DNA from: Gammaproteobacteria bacterium
GTDB lineage: Bacteria; Pseudomonadota; Gammaproteobacteria; UBA6429; Thiohalophilaceae
Assembly (NCBI GenBank): GCA_029880425.1
Contig: JAOUOK010000063.1
Span: forward strand, 1 to 7,754
Reading direction: 5' to 3'
Length of the DNA stretch: 7,754 nucleotides
Position 1 is the first letter of the stretch; the number at the start of each line of letters is the position of its first letter. Below are positions 1 through 5,924 of the stretch, one piece after another. The notes under the pieces are model-generated. The model worked only from the letters and a program-made list of their open reading frames with translations, was not told the DNA's origin and did not search any database. The position numbers and the translations under genes were made by a program.

Positions 1-614
1 TCCCCGGTTTAATTACGCTGGCGGTTTATATCTTTCTTGTGCCTGTACTGGTCTTTTTGTTTATGAAAGACAAGGAACGTATCTGGAACTGGTTCGGCAG
101 TATCTTACCCCGGGACCGTAAACTTGTTTCACAAGTATCGGATGAAATGGATTTACAACTGGGTAAATATATCCGGGGTAAATTTATCGAGATCCTGGTC
201 GTGGGAATTGTTACCTATATTGGATTTTCAATTTTAGGATTAAAATACGCCATCCTGTTATCGGTCTTGGTTGGTATTTCTGTTCTGGTGCCATATATCG
301 GCGCTGCTGTAGTAACGATTCCGGTCGTCTTGATCGCTTTTTTCCAATGGGGATGGAGTAACGAGTTTTTCTGGGTGGTGGGGTTCTTTGGAATATCTCA
401 GGCTTTAGATGGAACGGTGCTGGTTCCCTGGTTATTTTCGGGTTTGGTTAATTTACATCCCATCGCTATTATTATTAGCGTACTGGTATTTGGCGGTTTG
501 TGGGGATTCTGGGGGGTATTTTTTGCGATTCCTTTAGCGACCCTGGTCAGTGCGGTTATCCACGCCTGGCCACGTGTTGATCACCTGAGCAGTGAAGAGA
601 CTGTTGAAGTCTAA
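1..614 (+). CDS. perM: PerM / AI-2E-family transporter, C-terminal part (5' end outside window)
   Basis: This is a polytopic inner-membrane protein of the AI-2E transporter (PerM) family. The frame is open from base 3 with no true start in the window, so roughly the last 203 residues of a family protein of about 350 are present. A GTG at 39 is internal, because the residues before it already belong to a hydrophobic helix. Visible hallmarks are a charged loop (MKDKERIWNW), the segment LGKYIRGK that typifies the family, several long hydrophobic helices, and the C-terminal block QALDGTVLVPWLFSG followed by NLHPIAIIISV and GGLWGFWGVFFAIPLATL, which is very close to E. coli PerM. Family members are proposed to export small molecules or act in ion exchange, and the E. 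coli substrate is not settled. It ends 12 bases from the convergent PhoH-family gene. The family call is firm; the transported substrate is unknown. Confidence 0.93.
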   Translation, partial: PGLITLAVYIFLVPVLVFLFMKDKERIWNWFGSILPRDRKLVSQVSDEMDLQLGKYIRGKFIEILVVGIVTYIGFSILGLKYAILLSVLVGISVLVPYIGAAVVTIPVVLIAFFQWGWSNEFFWVVGFFGISQALDGTVLVPWLFSGLVNLHPIAIIISVLVFGGLWGFWGVFFAIPLATLVSAVIHAWPRVDHLSSEETVEV

Positions 615-639
615 AATATTTTTAACTTACAAGACTTCA
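605..639. repeat. Inverted repeat spanning the convergent perM / phoH-like stop codons
   Basis: TGAAGTCT (605-612) and AGACTTCA (632-639) are a perfect 8-bp inverted repeat with a 19-base loop. The loop contains the palindrome AAAATATTTT (613-622). The arms cover the last codons of both convergent genes and the first base of the perM stop. It could form a hairpin in either transcript and protect or end both 3' ends. No T-run follows the stem in either direction, so it is not a standard Rho-independent terminator. Confidence 0.3.
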
Positions 640-2045
640 GAAGCAAAATCAGCGAGGCGAGAACGTTCACCACGAATAAGCGTGATATGCCCACTATGTT
701 CCCATTGTTTAAAACGATCAATCACGTAAGTTAAACCTGATGTGGTCTCCGTTAAATAGGGCGTATCGATCTGCGCAATATTACCTAAACAAACAATTTT
801 AGTACCGGGCCCACTTCTCGTGATTAATGTTTTCATTTGATGCGAGGTCAGGTTTTGCGCTTCATCAATAATGATATAGCGGTTTAAAAATGTCCGGCCA
901 CGCATAAAGTTAATTGAGCGAACTTTGATCCGGTTCGCAATCAGGTCATTGGTCGCAGCCTGGCCCCAATCACTGGAAAAACTTGGATCGGAAGCATCAT
1001 GTTCACTTTTATTTAACACTTCAAGGTTATCCATCAGTGCGCCCATCCAGGGAGTCATTTTTTCTTCTTCAGTACCCGGTAGGAAACCAATATCTTCACC
1101 TACAGGAATGGTAACCCGGGTCATAATTATTTCAGAATAAAGTTTTTGCTCAAGTGTTTGTTCAAGTCCGGCAGCGAGCGTGAGTAAAGTTTTCCCCGTC
1201 CCTGCCATACCAATCAGGCTGACAAAATCAATTTCAGGATCCATAAGCAGGTTAAGCGCATAACTCTGTTCCTGGTTGCGGGCCGTTATGCCCCACACAG
1301 AATGTGAGCCACCCTGGTAGTCGGTGGTTGTTTCAATAACTGCAGTATCACCTTCGACACTTCTGACCAGAGCCTCAAAGGGTTGCTCCTCATCCTGGCT
1401 ACAAATTAAGGCATTGGGGTACCAGTTTTTAACTTCTGGTCCATGTAACTTATAAAAGGTGCGGCCTTCTTCAAGCCATGAATCCATTTCCCTTGCATGC
1501 TGTTCCCAGAAATCATCATTGAGTTTGACTGTACCGGTGTAAAGGAGATCCACATCTTCAAGAACACGATCATTATGATAGTCCTCGACTTTAATTCCGA
1601 GGGCCGACGCTTTAATACGAAGGTTTATATCTTTAGTAACTAAAGTAATATCATGCCCAGTAAATTTTTCATGTAAGGCAATGGTGGTACCAAGAATATT
1701 ATTATCAGGCAAGTTGCCTGGAAGATATTCGGGTAAGGCCGCCTGGTACGAGCGGGTCTGGAAAAAAAGCTTTCCACTGGAAAGATTATTATCTTCCGGG
1801 TTTAAAATTGAATTAAGTGTTACCCCATTTTCAATTTGTTCCGGTGATGCATCAGTAACCAGTTGATCAATAAAACGACTGGCTTGCCTGGCATTACGTG
1901 CAACTTCTGAACGGCCTTTCTTATTGTTATCCAGCTCTTCCAGAACCATCATCGGCAGGAAAAGATCGTGTTCCTGGAAACGAAATAAGGCGGTGGGATC
2001 GTGCATTAAGACATTGGTATCTAAAACAAACAAACGTTGAGACAT
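627..2045 (-). CDS. PhoH family protein with N-terminal PIN domain (PIN-PhoH ATPase/ribonuclease)
   Basis: This 472-residue cytoplasmic protein joins a PIN nuclease-like domain to a PhoH ATPase domain, the architecture of YlaK and PhoH2 proteins. The PIN domain (about residues 1-150) shows LFVLDTNVLMHDP with Asp9, LEELD with Glu37, PDNNIL with Asp114 and VTKDINLRIKA with Asp139, so all the acidic metal-binding residues are in place. The PhoH domain (about 250-472) has Walker A GMAGTGKT (279-286) and Walker B YIIIDEAQN (Asp394, Glu395). Members of this family have been described as ATP-dependent RNA unwinding and cleaving enzymes; cleavage by this protein is inferred. It is the last gene of the leftward cluster. 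Its ATG lies 2 nt after the bcp stop, with a purine-rich stretch in the end of bcp acting as ribosome site, which suggests translational coupling. No PhoH2-type antitoxin gene lies upstream. No key residue is missing. Confidence 0.95.
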   Translation of the reverse strand: MSQRLFVLDTNVLMHDPTALFRFQEHDLFLPMMVLEELDNNKKGRSEVARNARQASRFIDQLVTDASPEQIENGVTLNSILNPEDNNLSSGKLFFQTRSYQAALPEYLPGNLPDNNILGTTIALHEKFTGHDITLVTKDINLRIKASALGIKVEDYHNDRVLEDVDLLYTGTVKLNDDFWEQHAREMDSWLEEGRTFYKLHGPEVKNWYPNALICSQDEEQPFEALVRSVEGDTAVIETTTDYQGGSHSVWGITARNQEQSYALNLLMDPEIDFVSLIGMAGTGKTLLTLAAGLEQTLEQKLYSEIIMTRVTIPVGEDIGFLPGTEEEKMTPWMGALMDNLEVLNKSEHDASDPSFSSDWGQAATNDLIANRIKVRSINFMRGRTFLNRYIIIDEAQNLTSHQMKTLITRSGPGTKIVCLGNIAQIDTPYLTETTSGLTYVIDRFKQWEHSGHITLIRGERSRLADFASEVL

Positions 2046-2047
2046 AA

Positions 2048-2530
2048 TTATTTCCGACTTTCCTTGTTAAGTGCTTTGACAGCGATTAAGACTTCTTCAA
2101 CATGGCCTTTTACTTTAACTTTTCGCCATTCCTGCTTGAGCACACCTTTATCATTAATCAGGAAGGTGCTGCGTTCAATACCAAGATGTTTTTTGCCATA
2201 CAGATTCTTCAGTTTGATCACATCAAATAATTTACACAGTTCTTCTTCAGTATCGGAAAGTAAATCAAACGGAAACTTATGTTTGGTTTTAAAGTTTTCA
2301 TGAGCTTTTAAGGTATCACGTGATACCCCCAGTATGATGCAATTTTGCCTTTTAAACTTTGTAATATTATCGCGAAAATCCTGGCCCTCCTGGGTGCAGC
2401 CTGGGGTATTATCCTTGGGATAGAAATATATAATGACATTTTTTCCTTTCAGGCTGGAAAGGCGGATAGTCTGCTCACCTGTAGCAGGCAGGTTAAATGC
2501 AGGAACCTTTTTATTAACTTCAACAGTCAT
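2048..2530 (-). CDS. bcp: Thioredoxin-dependent thiol peroxidase (Bcp / PrxQ peroxiredoxin)
   Basis: This 160-residue cytoplasmic peroxiredoxin of the Bcp/PrxQ class reduces hydrogen peroxide and organic peroxides, usually with electrons from thioredoxin. The N-terminal thioredoxin fold contains FYPKDNTPGCT, with peroxidatic Cys45 and the supporting Thr42 and Pro43; the active-site Arg is probably in the RSTFLI segment. In E. coli Bcp a resolving Cys lies at position 50; here residue 50 is Gln. The alternative resolving position of some PrxQ proteins, in the helix around residue 80, also has no Cys. The other cysteines are Cys64 and Cys99, the latter conserved in E. coli. It may therefore work by a 1-Cys mechanism. 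The start is preceded by AAGG about 8 nt upstream. The gene lies between the GalT-like gene (59-nt gap) and the PhoH-family gene (2-nt gap), all leftward. In E. coli bcp follows gcvR at the equivalent place. Confidence 0.95.
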   Translation of the reverse strand: MTVEVNKKVPAFNLPATGEQTIRLSSLKGKNVIIYFYPKDNTPGCTQEGQDFRDNITKFKRQNCIILGVSRDTLKAHENFKTKHKFPFDLLSDTEEELCKLFDVIKLKNLYGKKHLGIERSTFLINDKGVLKQEWRKVKVKGHVEEVLIAVKALNKESRK

Positions 2531-2571
2531 GTTATTACCTTAAGTTTATTATTTTTATTTAACTGTTTTTT

Positions 2572-2600
2572 ACTATAGCTGAGTTATCTCTAATCTTCGA
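2572..2600 (-). promoter_or_regulatory. Weak candidate promoter for bcp-phoH-like
   Basis: On the minus strand TATAGT (2577-2572) matches the -10 consensus at five of six bases. Seventeen bases upstream is TCGAAG (2600-2595), a poor -35 lying in the end of the GalT-like gene. It would give a leader of about 35 nt before bcp. No terminator-like hairpin is visible in the 59-base gap, so read-through from the GalT-like gene is equally possible. Confidence 0.2.
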
Positions 2601-3693
2601 GCTCCGCATGGCGAAGCTGTGTTGCTGCTTCTTCAGGGCTGACAGTATTAACAAATAAGCCTGAACCCAGTTCAAACCCTGAAGGAATACTGGTGCGTGG
2701 ACAAATTTCAAGGTGCCAGTGATAACTGTTCTGGCAACTGTCGTAATGCTTGTCCAGAGGATTGGTATGTAAGAAATAATTGTACTGTGCACCACCAATA
2801 ACAGCATCAAGTCGTTGCATGGTACGTTTTAAAACCTGGGCAAAATCATCAAATTCTTCTTTTGTTGCCTTGAGGAAGTCACTTTTGTGTACCAGTGGCA
2901 GGATATGGACTTCCCACTCATAGCGACTGGCAAAGGGTTTAATGGCAATAAAGTGTTCACCACGTTCGATAACATATTGGCCAACATCAATTTTTCGAAC
3001 AATTTTTCCTGAGTCACGATCATAGATGGTTGCTTCGTAGGTTAAAGCCTCGTCAATCAGTGTACAAAAAATACAGTTATGGTGTTTCTCATAGTATTGC
3101 TTGCTGTGTGATACCTCATCCTGAACATTTTGTGGAATAACCGGTGTGGCGATGATCTGGCTATGAGTATGGGCCATGCTGGCACCGGCTGCAGGACCAA
3201 AATTTTTAAATACGAGTACATATTTTAAGCGGTCATCTGAATCATAAAGTTCTTTCATCCGGCTTTGGTATGTCTGAAATAACATCGATAGATGTGATGG
3301 ACTCATTTCATTAATCGCAATACCATGCTGGGAATGATCAATGATGACTTCATGACGGCCGTAGCCATTTATTGCTTGTTGTAAGCCAAATATCATATCC
3401 GGGTTTTGTCGATCATCACCCAAAACAGGGTAGAGGTTTTCTACGATACGAATTTCCCAGTCACCATCTTTTGGGGTACGGGTAATTTCAGGGGGAGTTT
3501 TGTCTTCATTGCCGCGGCAAAAAGGACAGCGCTCAACATGATGACGGGTATCACGCGGGGCGGCTTCCTCGGCTTTTTGTGGTCGCATCGAGCGAGCAGT
3601 GGCAATCAATACCGATTCGGTGGGGATAATCGGGTTGATACGGAGTTCTCTGGTCCCTAAATCTTCCTGGTTCTCACTGTCTTGGCTGCTCAT
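2590..3693 (-). CDS. GalT-family nucleotidylyltransferase (HIT superfamily; galactose-1-phosphate uridylyltransferase-like)
   Basis: This 367-residue cytoplasmic enzyme belongs to the GalT branch of the histidine-triad superfamily, which transfers a nucleoside monophosphate through a covalent histidine intermediate. It has two HIT-like halves. The first has CPFC (Cys56, Cys59), GRHEV (His114) and GASMAHTHSQ, where His177 is the expected nucleophile and His175 and Gln179 complete the HxHxQ motif. The second has NCIFC (Cys207, Cys210), ERGEHFIAIKPFASR and a C-terminal YHWHLEICPR motif. Both Cys pairs suggest two zinc sites, as in plant ADP-glucose phosphorylase. The ATG has AGGA about 7 nt upstream. 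Relatives include UDP-glucose:galactose-1-P uridylyltransferase, ADP-glucose phosphorylase and ADP-sulfurylase (adenylylsulfate:phosphate adenylyltransferase). No galK, galE or galM is nearby, so the galactose role is doubtful. The family call is firm; the substrate is not known. It is the first gene of the leftward cluster and divergent from dapA. Confidence 0.88.
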   Translation of the reverse strand: MSSQDSENQEDLGTRELRINPIIPTESVLIATARSMRPQKAEEAAPRDTRHHVERCPFCRGNEDKTPPEITRTPKDGDWEIRIVENLYPVLGDDRQNPDMIFGLQQAINGYGRHEVIIDHSQHGIAINEMSPSHLSMLFQTYQSRMKELYDSDDRLKYVLVFKNFGPAAGASMAHTHSQIIATPVIPQNVQDEVSHSKQYYEKHHNCIFCTLIDEALTYEATIYDRDSGKIVRKIDVGQYVIERGEHFIAIKPFASRYEWEVHILPLVHKSDFLKATKEEFDDFAQVLKRTMQRLDAVIGGAQYNYFLHTNPLDKHYDSCQNSYHWHLEICPRTSIPSGFELGSGLFVNTVSPEEAATQLRHAELED

Positions 3694-3740
3694 AATGTAT
3701 CCTGTATTTTCTAAAAAGTAAGTTGGTTTTTAAGGCTGAT

Positions 3741-3769
3741 AACATACTCCTAACGGGATTAGCTGTCGA
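3741..3769 (-). promoter_or_regulatory. Candidate sigma70 promoter for the GalT-like gene cluster
   Basis: Reading the minus strand, TCGACA (3769-3764) matches the -35 consensus at five of six bases. It is followed by a 17-base spacer and TATGTT (3746-3741), four of six for -10. Transcription would begin near 3734, giving a leader of about 40 nt before the ATG at 3693. The -35 lies inside the left copy of the inverted element found at 3765-3777, so a factor bound there could compete with RNA polymerase. Confidence 0.42.
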
Positions 3770-3856
3770 AGCGGGGTTATTTATGCCCTTCTAAGTGAAA
3801 TTATTGGCTTAATACCATCTATTTTAGTCATGAAACTTGTCTACCCCGCTTGCGAC
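3765..3856. repeat. Pair of inverted GTCG(C)AAGCGGGGT elements in the divergent control region
   Basis: The left copy GTCGAAGCGGGGT (3765-3777) and the right copy ACCCCGCTTGCGAC (3843-3856) are reverse complements except for one extra base in the right copy. They are separated by 65 bases. Read in the direction of each flanking gene, both copies say ACCCCGCTT(G)CGAC, so the arrangement is symmetric about the divergent region. Possible readings are two binding sites for one regulator, a long hairpin in a dapA leader, or the ends of a short inserted element. No target-site duplication is evident. Confidence 0.4.
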
Positions 3857-3860
3857 AAGT
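3835..3860 (+). promoter_or_regulatory. 7-bp dyad upstream of dapA (candidate operator or leader hairpin)
   Basis: ACTTGTC (3835-3841) and GACAAGT (3854-3860) are perfect inverted arms with a 12-base gap, 44 nt before the dapA ATG. The right copy of the ACCCCGCTT(G)CGAC element fills the gap and shares GAC with the right arm. I could not place a convincing dapA -35/-10 pair beside it: the TTGCGA at 3850 has no matching -10 at 16-18 bases. The spacing between arms suits a dimeric regulator or an RNA stem-loop. Confidence 0.3.
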
Positions 3861-3893
3861 ACCATTTGCGTTTCTTTTTTCCGACATTTTTAC

Positions 3894-3899
3894 GGGGAA
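3894..3899 (+). promoter_or_regulatory. Ribosome binding site fixing the dapA start
   Basis: GGGGAA ends 4 nt before the ATG at 3904. It supports that ATG over the upstream in-frame TTG at 3850, which would add 18 residues with no family counterpart. Confidence 0.6.
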
Positions 3900-3903
3900 C
3901 GAT

Positions 3904-4782
3904 ATGTTTCAAGGAAGTATGGTTGCTTTAGTTACGCCGATGCAATCGGATGGTAGTGTAGATGATGCGGCATTGGTTCAACTTATTGAATTTCATGTGA
4001 AAAATGGTACTGATGCCATTATTGCAGTGGGAACAACGGGTGAATCGGCCACGCTAGATGAACATGAGCATTGCGCCCTGGTGAAACGTATTGTTGAGCT
4101 TGTAGCCGGACGTATCCCAGTTATTGCCGGTACAGGGGCTAATTCGACCACCGAGGCCATCACGCTTACAAAGTGCGCCAAAGATGCGGGTGCAGATGCC
4201 TGTTTACTGGTGACACCTTATTACAATAAACCCACTCAGGAAGGCTTGTTTTTACACCATAAAGCAGTTGCTGAAGCGGTTGATATTCCCCAGGTGCTTT
4301 ATAACGTACCGGGGCGGACCGCGGTCGATATGTTGCCAGAGACCATTGAGCGCTTATCAAAAATTCCGAATATCGTAGGTGTGAAGGAAGCCACCGGTGA
4401 TATTTCACGAATTACAGATATTATCTCCCGTTGTAGCGATGATTTTGATGTCTATAGTGGTGATGATGCGACAGCGATGGAGGCCATTTTATTGGGCGCA
4501 AAGGGCGATATTTCTGTGACAGCAAATATTGCACCTGCTCAAATGCATGACATGTGTACCGCCGCGTTAAATGGTGAGCGTGAGAAAGCGGTTACATTAA
4601 ATGAAAATTTAATCGGGTTACATGAGAACCTTTTTCTTGAAGCGAATCCAATACCTGTAAAATGGGCCTTATTTGAAATGGGCATGATTCCTGACGGTAT
4701 TCGATTACCGCTGACGGTATTTTCAGAGCAGTATCATGAAACACTTCGCCAGGCGATGCGCCAGGCAAACGTGTTATCTTAA
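3904..4782 (+). CDS. dapA: 4-hydroxy-tetrahydrodipicolinate synthase (DapA)
   Basis: DapA condenses pyruvate with aspartate-4-semialdehyde, the first committed step to meso-diaminopimelate and lysine. This cytoplasmic (beta/alpha)8 barrel has 292 residues, the same length as E. coli DapA, and aligns with it without gaps through at least residue 165. The Schiff-base Lys161 lies in GVKEATG. Thr44 (VGTTGES), Tyr107 (TPYYN) and Tyr133 (LYNVPGRT) form the catalytic triad, with Arg138 for substrate binding. Of the lysine feedback-site residues, Ser48, Ala49, His56, Asn80, Glu84 and Tyr106 are present, but E. coli His53 is Glu. Feedback inhibition may thus be altered rather than lost. The ATG is set by the GGGGAA site just upstream and by the [14 protein letters not shown]-terminus that matches the family. 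It is the first gene of a rightward group with bamC 19 nt downstream, an order conserved in E. coli and Pseudomonas. Confidence 0.98.
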   Translation: MFQGSMVALVTPMQSDGSVDDAALVQLIEFHVKNGTDAIIAVGTTGESATLDEHEHCALVKRIVELVAGRIPVIAGTGANSTTEAITLTKCAKDAGADACLLVTPYYNKPTQEGLFLHHKAVAEAVDIPQVLYNVPGRTAVDMLPETIERLSKIPNIVGVKEATGDISRITDIISRCSDDFDVYSGDDATAMEAILLGAKGDISVTANIAPAQMHDMCTAALNGEREKAVTLNENLIGLHENLFLEANPIPVKWALFEMGMIPDGIRLPLTVFSEQYHETLRQAMRQANVLS

Positions 4783-4801
4783 ACGCTAAGTGAGAATTTG
4801 T

Positions 4802-5896
4802 ATGTTACGTGTTGTTTTAGTTGTTACGTTGTTAATTAATTTAACCGCGTGTTCAAGTACCTCTGGATGGAAGGGAGTTTATAATACAGAAGAACAAAAA
4901 GATTACTCCAAGCTGGATGTTCCGCCTGATCTTTCACAACCAGATATTACCGATGGTCTCGCCTTACCCAGTATTGCAGCAGATGGCTCGACTTATTCGG
5001 CATATACGAATACTGAATACAAAGGTGACAAGGTTACACCCGCCAGTCTTAAGGGAGTAAAAGTCATTCGTGATGGGGCGTATCAGTGGTTAGAAATTAA
5101 TGCAACTGCAGAAAACTTATGGCCGAAACTACGGGTATTTTTTACTGAAGTTGGTTTTGAGCTTAAACGTGAAGATAAACTGCTTGGAGTGATTGAAACT
5201 AACTGGGTAGAGAACTTGGCTACTCTTCCAACCAACTGGTTTTCTAAGTTATTAAACCGGATTACATCAACTGGTTATCGCGATAAATATCGTGCCCGCT
5301 TAGAAAAAACAAGTAATCCTAACATAACTCGTTTGTTTATTAGTCATCAGGGTATGGAGCAAAAAGCAACTGAAGAAACTGCAGGTAATACAGGAACGTT
5401 TGCAGTAACCTGGGTAAGAAGGCCCTCCGATCCCGAGCTTGAAGCTGAAATGTATCAGCGATTTTTAATATTCCGGGATATGGATAAAGCCAGTGCGAAA
5501 AAATTAGTTGCAAAAATTAAGCCCCAGGAACGCACCCGTATTATTGATAAAAATGGAACGAAAGTCTTACAGGTGGCCGAAGGCTTTGATCGAACCTGGC
5601 GTCGTGTTGGTATTGCTTTAGATCGCATTGGGTTACTGGTTGATGACCGCAATCGTTCCGATGGGTTATTTTATTTACGTATCAGTGATGATTTCCGTGA
5701 AAAGATAAAGGCAGATAAAGGCTGGCTGGCAAGTCTGTTTTCAAGTGATGAAGTTGATTTAAAAGATCGCTACTTGTTGCGGGTTGAAGATAAAGACAGC
5801 CAAACAGTGATTAGTTTATATGAAACAACCGGTGCAAAAGCGGATGCTCGTTTTGTAAACCAGCTATTAAAAGATTTAAAATTATACCTGGATTAA
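4802..5896 (+). CDS. bamC: Outer membrane protein assembly factor BamC (NlpB lipoprotein)
   Basis: BamC is a lipoprotein of the BAM complex that inserts beta-barrel proteins into the outer membrane; it binds BamD through an unstructured N-terminal segment. From the ATG at 4802 the protein has 364 residues (E. coli BamC has 344). A short signal peptide ends in the lipobox LTAC with lipidated Cys17 and Ser at +2, which favours the outer membrane. The segment DYSKLDVPPDLSQP (34-47) resembles the BamD-binding stretch. Two helix-grip domains follow, at about 94-210 (WLEINATAENLWPKL) and about 254-364 (VAEGFDRTWRRVGIALDRIG). An in-frame GTG at 4790 would add MRIC and a second Arg to the signal peptide; I prefer the ATG because purine-rich AAGTGAGA precedes it, but this is not certain. 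The position after dapA supports the call. Confidence 0.9.
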   Translation: MLRVVLVVTLLINLTACSSTSGWKGVYNTEEQKDYSKLDVPPDLSQPDITDGLALPSIAADGSTYSAYTNTEYKGDKVTPASLKGVKVIRDGAYQWLEINATAENLWPKLRVFFTEVGFELKREDKLLGVIETNWVENLATLPTNWFSKLLNRITSTGYRDKYRARLEKTSNPNITRLFISHQGMEQKATEETAGNTGTFAVTWVRRPSDPELEAEMYQRFLIFRDMDKASAKKLVAKIKPQERTRIIDKNGTKVLQVAEGFDRTWRRVGIALDRIGLLVDDRNRSDGLFYLRISDDFREKIKADKGWLASLFSSDEVDLKDRYLLRVEDKDSQTVISLYETTGAKADARFVNQLLKDLKLYLD

Positions 5897-5910
5897 GAAA
5901 AGTATAAACT

Positions 5911-5916
5911 GGGGAA
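5911..5916 (+). promoter_or_regulatory. Ribosome binding site for the TTG-started metallo-hydrolase
   Basis: GGGGAA lies 8 nt before the TTG at 5925. No ATG or GTG that preserves the family N-terminus exists nearby, so this site decides the start. Confidence 0.6.
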
Positions 5917-5924
5917 TATTTAAT

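Noticed and set aside
925..1140. Opposite-strand open frames inside the PhoH-family, bcp, GalT-like, dapA, bamC, hydrolase and purC genes
   Set aside because: They lie within genes whose protein families are clear, lack recognisable domains, and have low-complexity or basic compositions typical of antisense frames.
3850..3903. N-terminal extension of DapA from an upstream TTG
   Set aside because: The extra 18 residues have no counterpart in DapA proteins, the ATG at 3904 gives exactly 292 residues, and a ribosome site sits just before it.
3694..3903. Lysine riboswitch or other known leader RNA before dapA
   Set aside because: The 210-base region lacks the conserved junction and multi-helix layout of a lysine riboswitch; only the simple inverted repeats reported above are visible.
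4762..4777. Partial PurR-box-like string containing GCAAACGT
   Set aside because: It lies inside the end of dapA, far from purC, and matches the palindrome on one side only.
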